Assembly: GCA_964467345.1 (NCBI GenBank)
Contig: CAYXPY010000006.1
Span: 1-64,000 of the forward strand
Origin: SM1-50 sp964467345
GTDB taxonomy: Archaea > Thermoplasmatota > E2 > DHVEG-1
Direction: 5' to 3'
Length of the DNA: 64,000 nucleotides
Part shown: positions 42,725-51,583 of the stretch, piece after piece
Position numbering within the stretch: position 1 is the stretch's first letter
How the letters are laid out: each line of letters starts with the position of its first letter
Notes under the pieces: generated by a model
The model's input: the letters and a program-made list of their open reading frames with translations, nothing else
Databases searched by the model: none
What the model was told of the DNA's origin: nothing
Program-made: the position numbers and the translations under genes

Positions 42725-43711
42725 TTATTCGTATGTATACCGCTCAAGTTCATAACTTTTCTTTGGCCGACTCTGTGTATACTGTGCTCGCTGGATGAAC
42801 TGACCACAGTTACTTCCGATCTGGTTCTCCTCAGGAACACCAATACTCAGTATCACATCATAACCTTTTTGTCGGAATTGTTCCACAAGTATTCCCGCTG
42901 ATGCCGCATCATAGGGGTTGATCACTGAGAGAAGACCGCGTTCCAATGATCGAACCGTCGGGTTCATCGGTGTAAGTTTTATCAGAAAGCAGTCAGAATC
43001 AAAAACAGCCCTGAGTTCTTCGACATCAAGAGGATATCCTTTTACCGCTGCGAAGTTCAGAGTGATTTTTTTATCGCCATTCTCCGGTTGAAAAAAACGT
43101 CCCCCATACTGTTTTATTTGTTCAAAAGACCATTTTTTCGCAGGAATCAGTTCATCGCGTTTCTTCTCATCAGAGGTGTGAAGCGAGAATTGGAGTTGAA
43201 AACGCCCTTCAGGATAATATCTGTTTTTGATAACGATGAGCTCATCAAAAAACCGTTCCGCAGCTGTCGTGGAAGGGGCAATGGAAGAAAGTGATATATG
43301 CAACGATCCTGCATCATATCGGGTGGGTAGTTCCTGTAGCACATCCAGTACCGCTGGATTAAGGGAGGGTTCCCCCATGCGCGCGAACTGGATTTTGAAT
43401 TTTTCTGTGAGCGGTTTGCCCTCTGGGAATCTTCGGCGTACCATAAAATCAATCTGTGAAATGATCTCCTCAGCGGTAAGACTTCCTTGAAAATCCCCTC
43501 CTGCATCACACATCTTGCACTGGACCGGACAGCCAAACATTGAGGATACGATCAGCACCCATTTCTTCTCTCGGGACAAGGGCGGCTGAATCGATTCGAC
43601 ACATTCGATCAAGTATCTCGGATGACTTTGTTTTCCTGATAGGTCCTGCCGTAGTTGCATCACATAGACCTTTGCTATCTCATCCCGCCCGTACTCAGCA
43701 ATAATCCTCAT
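42725..43711 (-). CDS. Radical SAM protein, RlmN/Cfr-like
   Basis: C61, C65 and C68 (CPVQCKMCDAGGDFQG) form the radical SAM site. The surrounding sequence (WVLIVSSMFG; FKIQFARMGEPSLNPAVLDV; LHISLSSIAPSTTAAERFF; LQFSLHTSDEKKRDELIPAK) recalls the RlmN/Cfr adenosine-C2 methyltransferase group. The RlmN-type C-terminal catalytic Cys is not obvious; VRSLERGLLSVINPY and IGSNCGQ occur near the end. I therefore call only an RlmN-like radical SAM protein of unknown substrate. It overlaps the previous gene by 4 bases (ATGA), showing tight coupling to a flavoprotein reductase that may feed it electrons. Confidence 0.8.
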   Translation of the reverse strand: MRIIAEYGRDEIAKVYVMQLRQDLSGKQSHPRYLIECVESIQPPLSREKKWVLIVSSMFGCPVQCKMCDAGGDFQGSLTAEEIISQIDFMVRRRFPEGKPLTEKFKIQFARMGEPSLNPAVLDVLQELPTRYDAGSLHISLSSIAPSTTAAERFFDELIVIKNRYYPEGRFQLQFSLHTSDEKKRDELIPAKKWSFEQIKQYGGRFFQPENGDKKITLNFAAVKGYPLDVEELRAVFDSDCFLIKLTPMNPTVRSLERGLLSVINPYDAASAGILVEQFRQKGYDVILSIGVPEENQIGSNCGQFIQRAQYTQSRPKKSYELERYTYE

Positions 43712-44616
43712 GATGCGTCCTCTCTTTCCTTTAGATACCGCTGTACCATCATCGCAGCAAACATCCCATCACCAACAGCAATGCCGGTCTGCCGGTATGT
43801 TCCCCGGACCACGTCCCCAGCAAAATACAATCCTGGAAGGGATGTCTGCGGTAACTTGTTACTCTCCGAGTAATACCTCAAGAGACGAGAGGTGAGAAAC
43901 GGGAGATTTGGTTCCCGTCCGCAGGCGATGAGAAGATAATCCGCGGACCGTTCGATTCCCTTATCTTGTTGTCTGCATTTCAGCAACAATCCTTTAGAAT
44001 CATGCTGGATTTTCTGTACGACACAACCTACCTGAATGCTTGCCCCCTTGGCTTGGACCTGCCTTTTCAGAATCGGTAAACAGACTGGCTGTGAACGGGA
44101 CAGGATAGTAACCTCATGACCCTTCTCTAACAACGTCAACGTATAATCAAAAGCGATGTCTCCTCCACCGATCACACTGATCCTTTTTTTCGTCCTGGAT
44201 GGTATTTTCCTTGGCTCGTAGAACAAACGTTTTTCTTCAATGGCAGCGGCACCAGGGATAGATAGTTTCTTAGGCTTGGTTCCTGAAGCGATGATAACCG
44301 CGGAGGAAACAACACGTCCCTTCTTGGTCTGGACAGTGAAAGCATTGTTACTCTGTTCCACACGCTGTACCTCTGATTTTGTAATGGAAACCCCCACCTT
44401 GAATAGATGCTGGACAAACTGGTCTGCAAGTGTCGTCCCACTGATTCCTTGGGGGAACCCCGGGTAGTTCTCAACAAGGAACGCATGTCTGAGCAGACCA
44501 CCAGGCTGCTGACTCTCCAGGACCATGGGGTGTAACCCGGCTCGTTTGAGAAAGATTGCCGCAGCAATCCCTGCAGGACCCGCACCAAGGATGATTACCG
44601 GTGTTTCTTTACCCAT
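43708..44616 (-). CDS. Thioredoxin-reductase-like flavoprotein without CxxC
   Basis: I chose the ATG at 44616, with GGAG 8 bases upstream. FAD binds via VIILGAGPAGIAAAIFL and GLYFAGDVVRGTYRQTGIAV; a nucleotide-binding GGGDIA motif is in RISVIGGGDIAFDYTL. In thioredoxin reductase a CAtC motif comes just before that; here the place reads EEKRLFYEPRKIPSRTKK, with no cysteine. It therefore cannot reduce thioredoxin in the usual way and may be an NAD(P)H oxidoreductase for ferredoxin, flavodoxin or another partner. It lies between the isochorismatase and radical SAM genes and overlaps both. Confidence 0.85.
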   Translation of the reverse strand: MGKETPVIILGAGPAGIAAAIFLKRAGLHPMVLESQQPGGLLRHAFLVENYPGFPQGISGTTLADQFVQHLFKVGVSITKSEVQRVEQSNNAFTVQTKKGRVVSSAVIIASGTKPKKLSIPGAAAIEEKRLFYEPRKIPSRTKKRISVIGGGDIAFDYTLTLLEKGHEVTILSRSQPVCLPILKRQVQAKGASIQVGCVVQKIQHDSKGLLLKCRQQDKGIERSADYLLIACGREPNLPFLTSRLLRYYSESNKLPQTSLPGLYFAGDVVRGTYRQTGIAVGDGMFAAMMVQRYLKEREDAS

Positions 44617-45230
44617 GTACAAAGCTCCTGTGTTGTTGTCAATGTCGCAAAACCATCAGAAAGGTTTGTAAGACTCGCGGTATGGAACCTTTTTTCATCG
44701 GATGCGGTCGCATCGGTGACGAAGAACACGTCATACCCTCGCATGAACGCGTCCCGTGCCGTGGTCTCACAGCACAGATGTGTCAAGACCCCGGTGATGA
44801 CAAGACTGCTCACCTGCTGGTCCTTTAGGAAAGACTCAAGATTGGTTTGAAAGAAGGCGCTGTACTGTGTTTTCCTGATCACTGGCTCTGTTGGAAGCGG
44901 CTGAAGGGACTCGATGAGCGATGCCATGGCTTGGTCATCATAAAGAACGTCTCTCCACCAGCGACCCATTGTCCCTGTTTGTTCTGTTCGAAGCAGCGCG
45001 TAACGGGTGAAGATCACAGGACGTTGTTCCCCTCGGTACGTCGTGATGAGTTTTTGGATGTTAGGTACTATCCGAGCCGCTTCTTTGAAATAAGCATGGG
45101 ACTGTGGATTGCAGAAATACTGTTGCATGTCGATGACAAGTAAGGCTGAAGATTCCGGGTGAAAAACAGTGGTTCTCCGTTGATGAGGATGCCCTTTTTT
45201 TCTCCCTAACGTCTTTTTTTTTGTTGTCAT
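44595..45230 (-). CDS. Isochorismatase-family cysteine hydrolase
   Basis: The catalytic triad is Asp34 in LLVIDMQQYF, Lys in VIRKTQYSAF, and the nucleophile Cys in GVLTHLCCETTARDAF, with the following MRGYDVFFVTDATAS typical of the family. Members hydrolyse isochorismate, nicotinamide or N-carbamoyl amines, so the substrate is open. The N-terminus has an unusual Lys/Arg-rich extension of about 20 residues (KKKTLGRKKGHPHQRR). The 3' end overlaps the flavoprotein gene by 22 bases. It is the first gene of the operon. Confidence 0.85.
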   Translation of the reverse strand: MTTKKKTLGRKKGHPHQRRTTVFHPESSALLVIDMQQYFCNPQSHAYFKEAARIVPNIQKLITTYRGEQRPVIFTRYALLRTEQTGTMGRWWRDVLYDDQAMASLIESLQPLPTEPVIRKTQYSAFFQTNLESFLKDQQVSSLVITGVLTHLCCETTARDAFMRGYDVFFVTDATASDEKRFHTASLTNLSDGFATLTTTQELCTWVKKHR

Positions 45231-45418
45231 TTCTCTTCCGCCTCAATACCCTGTCTTGTTTCCTGGTTTGCGAGGCTGGAAACATAAAAAAAACACTGCC
45301 TCATTCTCTAGGGACACATATCATCGGTGGTAAAAAAAGCTAATGCTTTGGATAAACTGCTTTACGCAGGGGGAACGGTTAAATAAAAACATGGTGATTT
45401 CATCGGTGAGATGATAGG

Positions 45419-46039
45419 ATGGCTATTGAACAACTGCGAGTTGGGTTTGACAATTTCAGTTATGTGATCTATTGTCCCGTTCAGAAAAAAGCAGCGATTG
45501 TCGACCCTGGGTTTGATGCAAAAAAACTCATGCAATTTCTAAAAGAGAACCATCTTAGTCTGGAGTTTGTCATCCTTACCCATTACCATAGTGATCATTG
45601 CGCTGAACTTCCCTCTCTGAAAAAGATAACCCCGACCGCACAGGTAGTGGCTTCAAAGGAGGATGGACAGAGACTTCCTGTACCACCGGATGTTGTCGTC
45701 TCGGATGGAAACATGCTGTTGCTTGGGACAGTCCGTCTTTCTTTTTTAGCCACCCCAGGTCATACTCCTGGTGGGATTTGCATTATTGTTGGTGATGAGG
45801 CGGTAGTGACGGGAGATACGTTGTTTATCGGGGATTGTGGCAGGACTGATCTTGCTGGCGGGAGTCTTGAGCAGATGTTTCGCAGCCTCCAGGAGAAGAT
45901 ACTCCCCCTCTCAGATGAATTGGTTGTGTATCCTGGTCATGATTATGGAGCGGTACCGTTTGACACCCTTGGTCATCAGAAACGTACAAACAAGACTTTA
46001 CTAGCGAAAAATCTCAAGGAGTTTTCACTGATACCATAA
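45419..46039 (+). CDS. MBL-fold metallo-hydrolase
   Basis: The beta-lactamase-fold metal site THYHSDH lies at residues 54-60, with later ligands in LATPGHTPGG, GDTLFIGDCG and VYPGHDYG. The tight 206-residue layout resembles glyoxalase II and persulfide dioxygenases (hydroxyacylglutathione hydrolase-like), but the glutathione-binding C-terminal helices are absent. The substrate could be a thioester or sulfur compound. It is monocistronic, oriented away from the isochorismatase operon. Confidence 0.85.
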   Translation: MAIEQLRVGFDNFSYVIYCPVQKKAAIVDPGFDAKKLMQFLKENHLSLEFVILTHYHSDHCAELPSLKKITPTAQVVASKEDGQRLPVPPDVVVSDGNMLLLGTVRLSFLATPGHTPGGICIIVGDEAVVTGDTLFIGDCGRTDLAGGSLEQMFRSLQEKILPLSDELVVYPGHDYGAVPFDTLGHQKRTNKTLLAKNLKEFSLIP

Positions 46040-46112
46040 TCATCCATATCTAATCATGTGTTTTTTTCTTTTATAATACCCTGTCATGACTTTTGTTTAG
46101 TACGATAGAAAA

Positions 46113-46136
46113 GTTAATTAACAATCGTTAATTAAC
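46113..46136. promoter_or_regulatory. Two palindromes in tandem upstream of the DUF362 gene
   Basis: GTTAATTAAC, a perfect 10-base palindrome, occurs at 46113-46122 and 46127-46136, 14 bases apart. It begins about 110 bases before the gene start at 46247, in an otherwise plain AT-rich gap. Confidence 0.5.
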
Positions 46137-46246
46137 GTAAAGTTCAAACAAAAACATAGAATACCAGTCTTCATCTCCACCCAAAGAACAACCACATAAG
46201 AAAAAGTACTACCTGCTCCCCTAATACTCTCCACCACGGAGTCGAT

Positions 46247-47347
46247 GTGAAAGAAATGGACCAAAAAAACGAATCAACAACCTCTCGTGTCAGTATTCAA
46301 AAAAGCAGCTACGAGAACATCAATATCCACACACTTTTAGAACCGTTTGGTGGGATGAAACACTTCATCAAAAAAGGAGACCGCGTCCTTTTAAAAACAA
46401 ACCTCCTCATCCCAAGCGACCCGAAAAAAGCAGTCGTGACCCATCCTGCGGTCATCAAAGCGATCGCACAGAGCGTTATAACAGAAGGTGGCGTTCCTTT
46501 CATCGGTGACTCCCCCTCAGGTCCATTCACGAAAAGACGACTGGAAAAAGCGTATCAGAAATCAGGATTGGTCTCCGTAGCAAAAGATCTTGGAATCGAC
46601 CTGAACTATGATACAAAAATTACGAAAATCACTATCCCGCAGGGGCGGAAATTAAAGAAAACAGTGTTCTGCAACTATGCTTTGCACGCGGAGAAGATTA
46701 TCGCGGTTCCAAAGATAAAGACCCATTCATACATGATTATGACCCTGGCGACCAAGATAATGTATGGTGCAATACCCGGGTTGACCAAAGCAAAGTATCA
46801 TTCTCGTTTCATCAGAAGAACCGCGTTTGCAGATATGCTCCTTGATGTGCTCTCTGTGAGAAGACCAGACCTCATCATCATGGATGGCGTGGTCGGTATG
46901 CAAGGAGACGGTCCCTCAGGTGGCACCCCTATCGAACTTGGTTTGCTGCTGGCCTCAGAAGATGCAGTCGCACTGGACCTTACCGTCCTTGACTTTCTTG
47001 GAATAGAACCGGTCCGTATTCCCACACTTCGGCAAGCGAAAATCAGACGCCTCTGGCCATCCCAAATAGAGTACCCCCTGCTTTCACCCGAAAACGTCCG
47101 TTACGAGGGTTTCCAGTTACCTTCCAGTGCACACTTTCTGATGTCTGCAACAAAGAATCATCAACGGCCACGACCAACAGAGAAATGCACTGCCTGCGGT
47201 GACTGTGTAAAGATTTGCCCAAAGCAGGCCATCCAGATCAGAAACAATCGTGCGGTCATTGATTACACAAAATGCATTGCTTGTTACTGTTGCCACGAGG
47301 TCTGCCCCTACGAGGCACTCACACTAGAATCCAGAAAACAACAATGA
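46247..47347 (+). CDS. DUF362 protein with ferredoxin domain
   Basis: The DUF362 domain occupies residues about 1-290: KKGDRVLLKTNLLIPSDPK, TEGGVPFIGDSPSGPF, KIKTHSYMIMTLATKIMYGA, DGVVGMQGDGPSGGTPIELG. The C-terminal 55 residues carry two [4Fe-4S] motifs, CTACGDCVKICPKQAI and CIACYCCHEVCPYEAL. DUF362 proteins occur near Fe-S and redox enzymes and in some thiol or metal pathways; the chemistry is unknown. The gene starts GTG at 46247, with GGAG upstream; an ATG at 46256 is possible. Palindromes in its promoter suggest specific control. Confidence 0.88.
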   Translation: MKEMDQKNESTTSRVSIQKSSYENINIHTLLEPFGGMKHFIKKGDRVLLKTNLLIPSDPKKAVVTHPAVIKAIAQSVITEGGVPFIGDSPSGPFTKRRLEKAYQKSGLVSVAKDLGIDLNYDTKITKITIPQGRKLKKTVFCNYALHAEKIIAVPKIKTHSYMIMTLATKIMYGAIPGLTKAKYHSRFIRRTAFADMLLDVLSVRRPDLIIMDGVVGMQGDGPSGGTPIELGLLLASEDAVALDLTVLDFLGIEPVRIPTLRQAKIRRLWPSQIEYPLLSPENVRYEGFQLPSSAHFLMSATKNHQRPRPTEKCTACGDCVKICPKQAIQIRNNRAVIDYTKCIACYCCHEVCPYEALTLESRKQQ

Positions 47348-47386
47348 ATTCCTTTTTTTATACGACCCGTACCAAAGATTTTTTTG

Positions 47387-48754
47387 TTACACCTCATGGA
47401 GATTTCCCAGGGTCCTTAAGATTAATTCAGGGAGCGCTGGATGGATATGCATCCCATGGGAGACAAAGGCAATGTTTCCTGCCAATGCCATCGTATTGAT
47501 TACTTCCTGAATCAGAATTGATGCATACGGACCGATGATATGGAACCCAAGGATCTTCCCGGTGTGTTTCTCGATAATGGCTTTCGCAAAACCATCCTGT
47601 TCCATCATCGCCTCGCCTTTCGCTACATCAGAATAGCGTGCGGTGCCGACAAGAATCTCAAAGCCTTTCCTTGCTTCCTCCTCTGTTAAGCCAACAGCTG
47701 CAATCTCCGGATGGGTAAAGACCGCGTAGGGAACCACTTGGTAGTCCAGTTTTGTTTTCTTCTCATGGAACGCGTTCTTCCAGGCGATTATCGCCTCCTC
47801 GTTTGCCACATGTTTAAACATAGCTTTTCCAATCGCATCCCCAAACGCCCAAATGTTCTTCTTGCTAGTCTCAAGGTACTCATTGACCTTGATATACCCT
47901 CGTGCATCGGTTTGGACTCCCGTATTTTCGACTTTAAGCAAATCTGCGTTAGATTTCCTTCCTGCTGCAACGAAAATCTTCTCAGCAGCGATAGTGATTT
48001 CTTTCCCTGAACTGCTCTCTTTCCCTCGTACAACATACTCATTTCCTTTCTTTTGTATCTCGAAGACCTCGGTGTTCAGGAAAATCTGCATACGTTTAGC
48101 TAATTGTTCCTTCAACACCTCTGAGATTTCCGGCTCGGTGTTGGGTAGTAACCTGGCACCCCGCTGAAAAACGGTAACCTTCGTCCCAACCGCGGAGAAG
48201 AAATGAGCAAACTCCATAGCGATATATCCACCTCCGATGATGACTAGACTTCGTGGTTGATCTTGTAAGGAGAACACATTCTCATTCGTCAGATACGGAA
48301 CAGACTCGAGGCCTTTTACCGCAGGAATAAGTGGTCGTGCACCAGAACCAAGAAAAATTTTTTCACCCGTAATCTCCTCACCGGACACCTGCAATACATA
48401 GTCTTTTATGAAAGAACCAGTATCGTGATAGTAATCAAGGTTCTCTGACTGGGTAATCCCCTGTTCCATCGCTTGATGGCTCTCTTGAATGGGTTGTTGG
48501 ATGCGTCTCATAATCGCCTGAAAATCAATCTCTTTGATTTCTGCGGTTATCCCCAGTTTTTTTGCTTCCAGTATCTCCATGATTCTGTCTGCTGGATGGA
48601 TGATCATCTTAGAAGGGATGCAGCCTACGTTAAGGCATGTTCCACCCAAAGGTCCCCTATCCACCCAGGCAACCTTCTTACCATGGGAGAGCGCTGCATC
48701 AACAATCTCCCCACCAGACCCACTCCCCACTACGATGACATCATATTTTTTCAT
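47387..48754 (-). CDS. Dihydrolipoamide-dehydrogenase-like disulfide oxidoreductase
   Basis: A class I pyridine nucleotide-disulfide oxidoreductase. FAD binds at VIVVGSGSGGEIVDAAL, and the redox disulfide is Cys40-Cys45 in GGTCLNVGCIPSK. NAD binding is at SLVIIGGGYIAMEFAHFF. The dimerisation domain ends HIHPALPELILRTL, with the His-Glu pair of lipoamide dehydrogenases. The length of 455 residues is normal. No 2-oxoacid dehydrogenase or glycine cleavage genes are near, so mycothiol-, CoA- or other disulfide reduction are alternatives. It starts directly after the stop of the SOUL gene with no gap. Confidence 0.88.
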   Translation of the reverse strand: MKKYDVIVVGSGSGGEIVDAALSHGKKVAWVDRGPLGGTCLNVGCIPSKMIIHPADRIMEILEAKKLGITAEIKEIDFQAIMRRIQQPIQESHQAMEQGITQSENLDYYHDTGSFIKDYVLQVSGEEITGEKIFLGSGARPLIPAVKGLESVPYLTNENVFSLQDQPRSLVIIGGGYIAMEFAHFFSAVGTKVTVFQRGARLLPNTEPEISEVLKEQLAKRMQIFLNTEVFEIQKKGNEYVVRGKESSSGKEITIAAEKIFVAAGRKSNADLLKVENTGVQTDARGYIKVNEYLETSKKNIWAFGDAIGKAMFKHVANEEAIIAWKNAFHEKKTKLDYQVVPYAVFTHPEIAAVGLTEEEARKGFEILVGTARYSDVAKGEAMMEQDGFAKAIIEKHTGKILGFHIIGPYASILIQEVINTMALAGNIAFVSHGMHIHPALPELILRTLGNLHEV

Positions 48755-49303
48755 CTACTCATTCTCCATTCTATCTTTTTCATTTATCATTTTTATTTTC
48801 ACCGCGACTTCATTTCTTCGTAAAAAACCAGGGGTGAATGGGCTGTTGTAACGCATCAAGACCGGTTCTGCGTTCATCTGCATTGCTTGTTCTTGCAGCA
48901 GAGTTTTTAGTTTCTGAATATTTCTTTCCACTAAAGCTTGTGTCGTACGACCACTAAAGCGAAGTACTGCCATGTCTTTTTCTGGTTCTACCACAATGGT
49001 CACGGCAGGATTGGTTGGCTGGGGGGCCGTTTCCTTTTTATAGAATGCTGGAAGGACAAAAGCCATGGAATTTTTTCCTGTAACCACTGGTGTGGTCATG
49101 GGAATTCGTTCAGAGGTTATCACTGGAGCAGTCATTGCTATTTTCTGCTGTTTTTTATTTTCACCACTGATGTATTGAAAAAGAAGACCAAAACCAGAAT
49201 CGTCCCTATTGTTCATGACCTTGGCAAGGATTACTTCAGGGTACCGGCGAATCTCAAGTTGTCCGATTTTTTTAACCAGCGTATAGGGCATTTCTTGTGT
49301 CAT
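48755..49303 (-). CDS. SOUL heme-binding family protein
   Basis: SOUL proteins bind heme or related porphyrins. The family strands are present: YTLVKKIGQLEIRRYPEVIL, then ISGENKKQQKIAMTAPVITS with MTTPVVTG, and VLRFSGRTTQALVERNIQKL; the closing RYNSPFTPGFLRRNEV is the diagnostic end. It has 182 residues and no signal peptide. The gene is fused end to end with the disulfide oxidoreductase gene (stop then ATG with no gap), so a redox link, perhaps to a thiol that handles heme or oxidants, is inferred. Confidence 0.88.
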   Translation of the reverse strand: MTQEMPYTLVKKIGQLEIRRYPEVILAKVMNNRDDSGFGLLFQYISGENKKQQKIAMTAPVITSERIPMTTPVVTGKNSMAFVLPAFYKKETAPQPTNPAVTIVVEPEKDMAVLRFSGRTTQALVERNIQKLKTLLQEQAMQMNAEPVLMRYNSPFTPGFLRRNEVAVKIKMINEKDRMENE

Positions 49304-49343
49304 CGATTGAATTGAATAATTTTCTGATATATATGGCTGTGGT

Positions 49344-50573
49344 TTACGGGAAAATCAAATGAGGACTAATGGTCGCATCGATCGAAACAGGGATTGACTG
49401 ATTTACTCCTGCGATTGAGAAATTCCCTTGGAGCCTGATAACAAACCAGTCCGGGAAGAGTTTCCCGGTCCCTGCGGTAACCATCTTCAGATACGGAAGC
49501 AGAATCTGAGTTTCAAGGAAATCCTGCCGTTCTGGCTCAAGCGTGGAGGCTTCCATGGGTTTTTGAGCGATTAATTTTTCATTTTTCCCAGTCAATCCAT
49601 AGATGCTACACATGAGGTCATGGGCTTGTAAGGGGATTTTGCTTGGATTATACAGTGCTAATCCTATGGTTGTCAGAAACCCGCGAAGACGTATCTTGGC
49701 TTCAAGAGAAAGGGTAATTCCTAATGACTCGTTCTGGAAGAGTAGTTCTTTGATATCGGGGATGAAGAGTTGAGCTGTCGCTGAGAGCGGTATGGTTTTA
49801 TCGATGCCCATGAGATGTACCCCGGCGTTTCCTGTGATGATAAGGTTCAACGTCTTCGCATTTAAGGCTTCATAGAAGAGAGAGCCATTGAGATGGAACT
49901 CCGTGTTTCCTTTTGGGACGATGGTCCCCTGTATTTGAGAAATTTCTCCCACAAGGTCTCCTGTTTCTGTTTCGACCCGGACTGTGAAATTCTCCAGTGA
50001 CATTTCAAAAAGGTTCGGGTTGTTCACCCCTACACTTCCTTGGAACAGTATGCCCGTTTCGGTTATCTCTGTGACTTCTGCTCTGATGCTGAGTGCTGGT
50101 GATGAGATATTCTTAAAGAGGTCCTGGAATGAGGCAGTGATATTGATGTGGAACGGGATGGTTTTTTCAAAAATACCAGCGAAGTTCAATCCGAATATCC
50201 CCTGGATAGAGCTATAGATTTTCGAGGAGAGATCCCCTGAAAAGGCAAGGGTTTCATTGGTCGTAAACACTCGCCGTTGTCTTGCGGGTATTGAACCTCC
50301 GGCGAAACGCACATCCAAGATTACGTCCCCGTCAGGTGTCCTTCCTATGATGTTGAGGTTTTTGATGACTAAATCATACTGATTATTGTTTGTCATGGAG
50401 ATTTTTGCTGTGAATCGTAGGTCATCGGTGGTTATCTGTGAAAGATTGAACTCCACATCGATTTTAGGTTCTCTGATGTCCTGGACAAAAAAGACAAGTA
50501 CTCCTCCGATGACTACATTTATAATGATAAGGATACCAAGCAGAAGAACACCCAGGGAGATTTTTCTTTCCAT
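49344..50573 (-). CDS. LEA14-like (WHy domain) membrane-anchored protein
   Basis: One N-terminal membrane helix (LGVLLLGILIIINVVIGGVL) is followed by three Ig-like LEA14/WHy-type units, each with asparagine turns (ISMTNNNQYDLVIKNLNI; GSVGVNNPNLFEMSLENF; LALYNPSKIPLQAHDL). Such domains occur in desiccation and stress proteins and in archaeal envelope proteins. The length is 409 residues. It is transcribed away from crtZ, with only 145 bases between. Envelope protection during osmotic or dry stress is inferred from the fold. Confidence 0.8.
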   Translation of the reverse strand: MERKISLGVLLLGILIIINVVIGGVLVFFVQDIREPKIDVEFNLSQITTDDLRFTAKISMTNNNQYDLVIKNLNIIGRTPDGDVILDVRFAGGSIPARQRRVFTTNETLAFSGDLSSKIYSSIQGIFGLNFAGIFEKTIPFHINITASFQDLFKNISSPALSIRAEVTEITETGILFQGSVGVNNPNLFEMSLENFTVRVETETGDLVGEISQIQGTIVPKGNTEFHLNGSLFYEALNAKTLNLIITGNAGVHLMGIDKTIPLSATAQLFIPDIKELLFQNESLGITLSLEAKIRLRGFLTTIGLALYNPSKIPLQAHDLMCSIYGLTGKNEKLIAQKPMEASTLEPERQDFLETQILLPYLKMVTAGTGKLFPDWFVIRLQGNFSIAGVNQSIPVSIDATISPHLIFP

Positions 50574-50718
50574 ATCCGTTCCAACACGATAACGATTTTT
50601 AAAGAAGTATACAATATATTATAGAGGTTCATATATAATATTTATGATGCTTATTTTTTCTTCTCCAGAGCCAAAAAGTATATAACAGAGTGTGAATTTT
50701 GGCTGCTGAGGTTTTTCT

Positions 50719-51198
50719 GTGCTCGATACAACACTTCTCATCGTCTATCTCGTCGTCATGCTACTGACGTTTCTATTCATGGAAGCAGTCGCGTGGTTCC
50801 TTCACAAATACGTCATGCATGGGTTTGGATGGTTCCTCCATGAAGATCATCATCGATATACAAAGAAACGTTTTGAAAAAAACGATGTCTTTGGGTTGTT
50901 CTTCGCAGGACTTTCAATCATTCTCATTTTCACCGGCTTCTTTGGAGGCTTTGATATACGCTTCTTCCTTGGTATTGGTGTTGCGATGTACGGTGCTGGG
51001 TATTTCTTGGTACATGATATTTTCTTCCACCGGCGTGTAAAAATAAAATACCGACCGAAAAGCAAGTACATCAAACGCGTCTTACATGCCCATTCTGTCC
51101 ATCATCAAAAAAGCAAAGCACATGAAGGGATCTGCTTTGGATTTCTCTACGCAAGTAGGCAGTATGTGTTGCCTACGGAGAATTCAGCGTCAAACTGA
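50719..51198 (+). CDS. crtZ: Beta-carotene hydroxylase (CrtZ type)
   Basis: CrtZ is a di-iron membrane hydroxylase that makes zeaxanthin from beta-carotene. All histidine clusters are visible: FLHKYVMHG, FLHEDHHR, FLVHDIFFHRR and LHAHSVHHQK, between four membrane segments. The 159-residue length is normal. The start is GTG at 50719 with GAGG 7 bases upstream. It lies 5 kb before the rest of the carotenoid genes, separated by two secreted-protein genes on the other strand. Fatty-acid hydroxylases share the fold, but the His pattern and size favour CrtZ. Confidence 0.9.
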   Translation: MLDTTLLIVYLVVMLLTFLFMEAVAWFLHKYVMHGFGWFLHEDHHRYTKKRFEKNDVFGLFFAGLSIILIFTGFFGGFDIRFFLGIGVAMYGAGYFLVHDIFFHRRVKIKYRPKSKYIKRVLHAHSVHHQKSKAHEGICFGFLYASRQYVLPTENSASN

Positions 51199-51223
51199 TT
51201 GGATGTCTCCGTTCTTCTCTTTC

Positions 51224-51571
51224 TTAGACTGTGATTGATTTGGTTAGTTTTCCAAACAAACTGCAATATGCAGTGACTGTCAGTTCGTCACCACTTATCG
51301 CAGTGACATTATAATTATAGCGGAAAAAGAATAACCGTTGTTGATTCGTATAGGATTCACTAGTATACAGCTCCCCATTTTTTTCAACGTCAACCTTATA
51401 CACATAATGGACTTTGGGGGCTAGCGAAAAATGCAGGATTAAGACCTGCAGGGTGTCAGGTTCATAGTCGAGTCTCATGTACCGTGGGTTATGGGCGGCT
51501 GCCTGCATGCTTACCATCAGTGCTCCGATGAGAAGCATGATCACAAACAACGTATACGTTCTATACTTCAT
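51224..51571 (-). CDS. Small secreted protein
   Basis: I chose the ATG at 51571, which lies 9 bases after AGGAG; an in-frame GTG at 51577 is too close to it. A signal peptide (YRTYTLFVIMLLIGALMVS) precedes a beta-rich domain (RYMRLDYEPDTLQVLILHFS; VYKVDVEKNGELYTSE; LFFFRYNYNVTAISGDELTV). It resembles nothing I know. Its start is 13 bases after the stop of the sugar dehydrogenase gene, so the two are cotranscribed and may act together at the cell surface. Confidence 0.65.
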   Translation of the reverse strand: MKYRTYTLFVIMLLIGALMVSMQAAAHNPRYMRLDYEPDTLQVLILHFSLAPKVHYVYKVDVEKNGELYTSESYTNQQRLFFFRYNYNVTAISGDELTVTAYCSLFGKLTKSITV

Positions 51572-51583
51572 ATTCACATTCTC

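Noticed and set aside
47387..48754. Mercuric reductase
   Set aside because: No N-terminal metal-binding domain and no C-terminal vicinal cysteines; the C-terminus has the His-Pro-x-Leu-Pro-Glu pattern of lipoamide-dehydrogenase-type enzymes.
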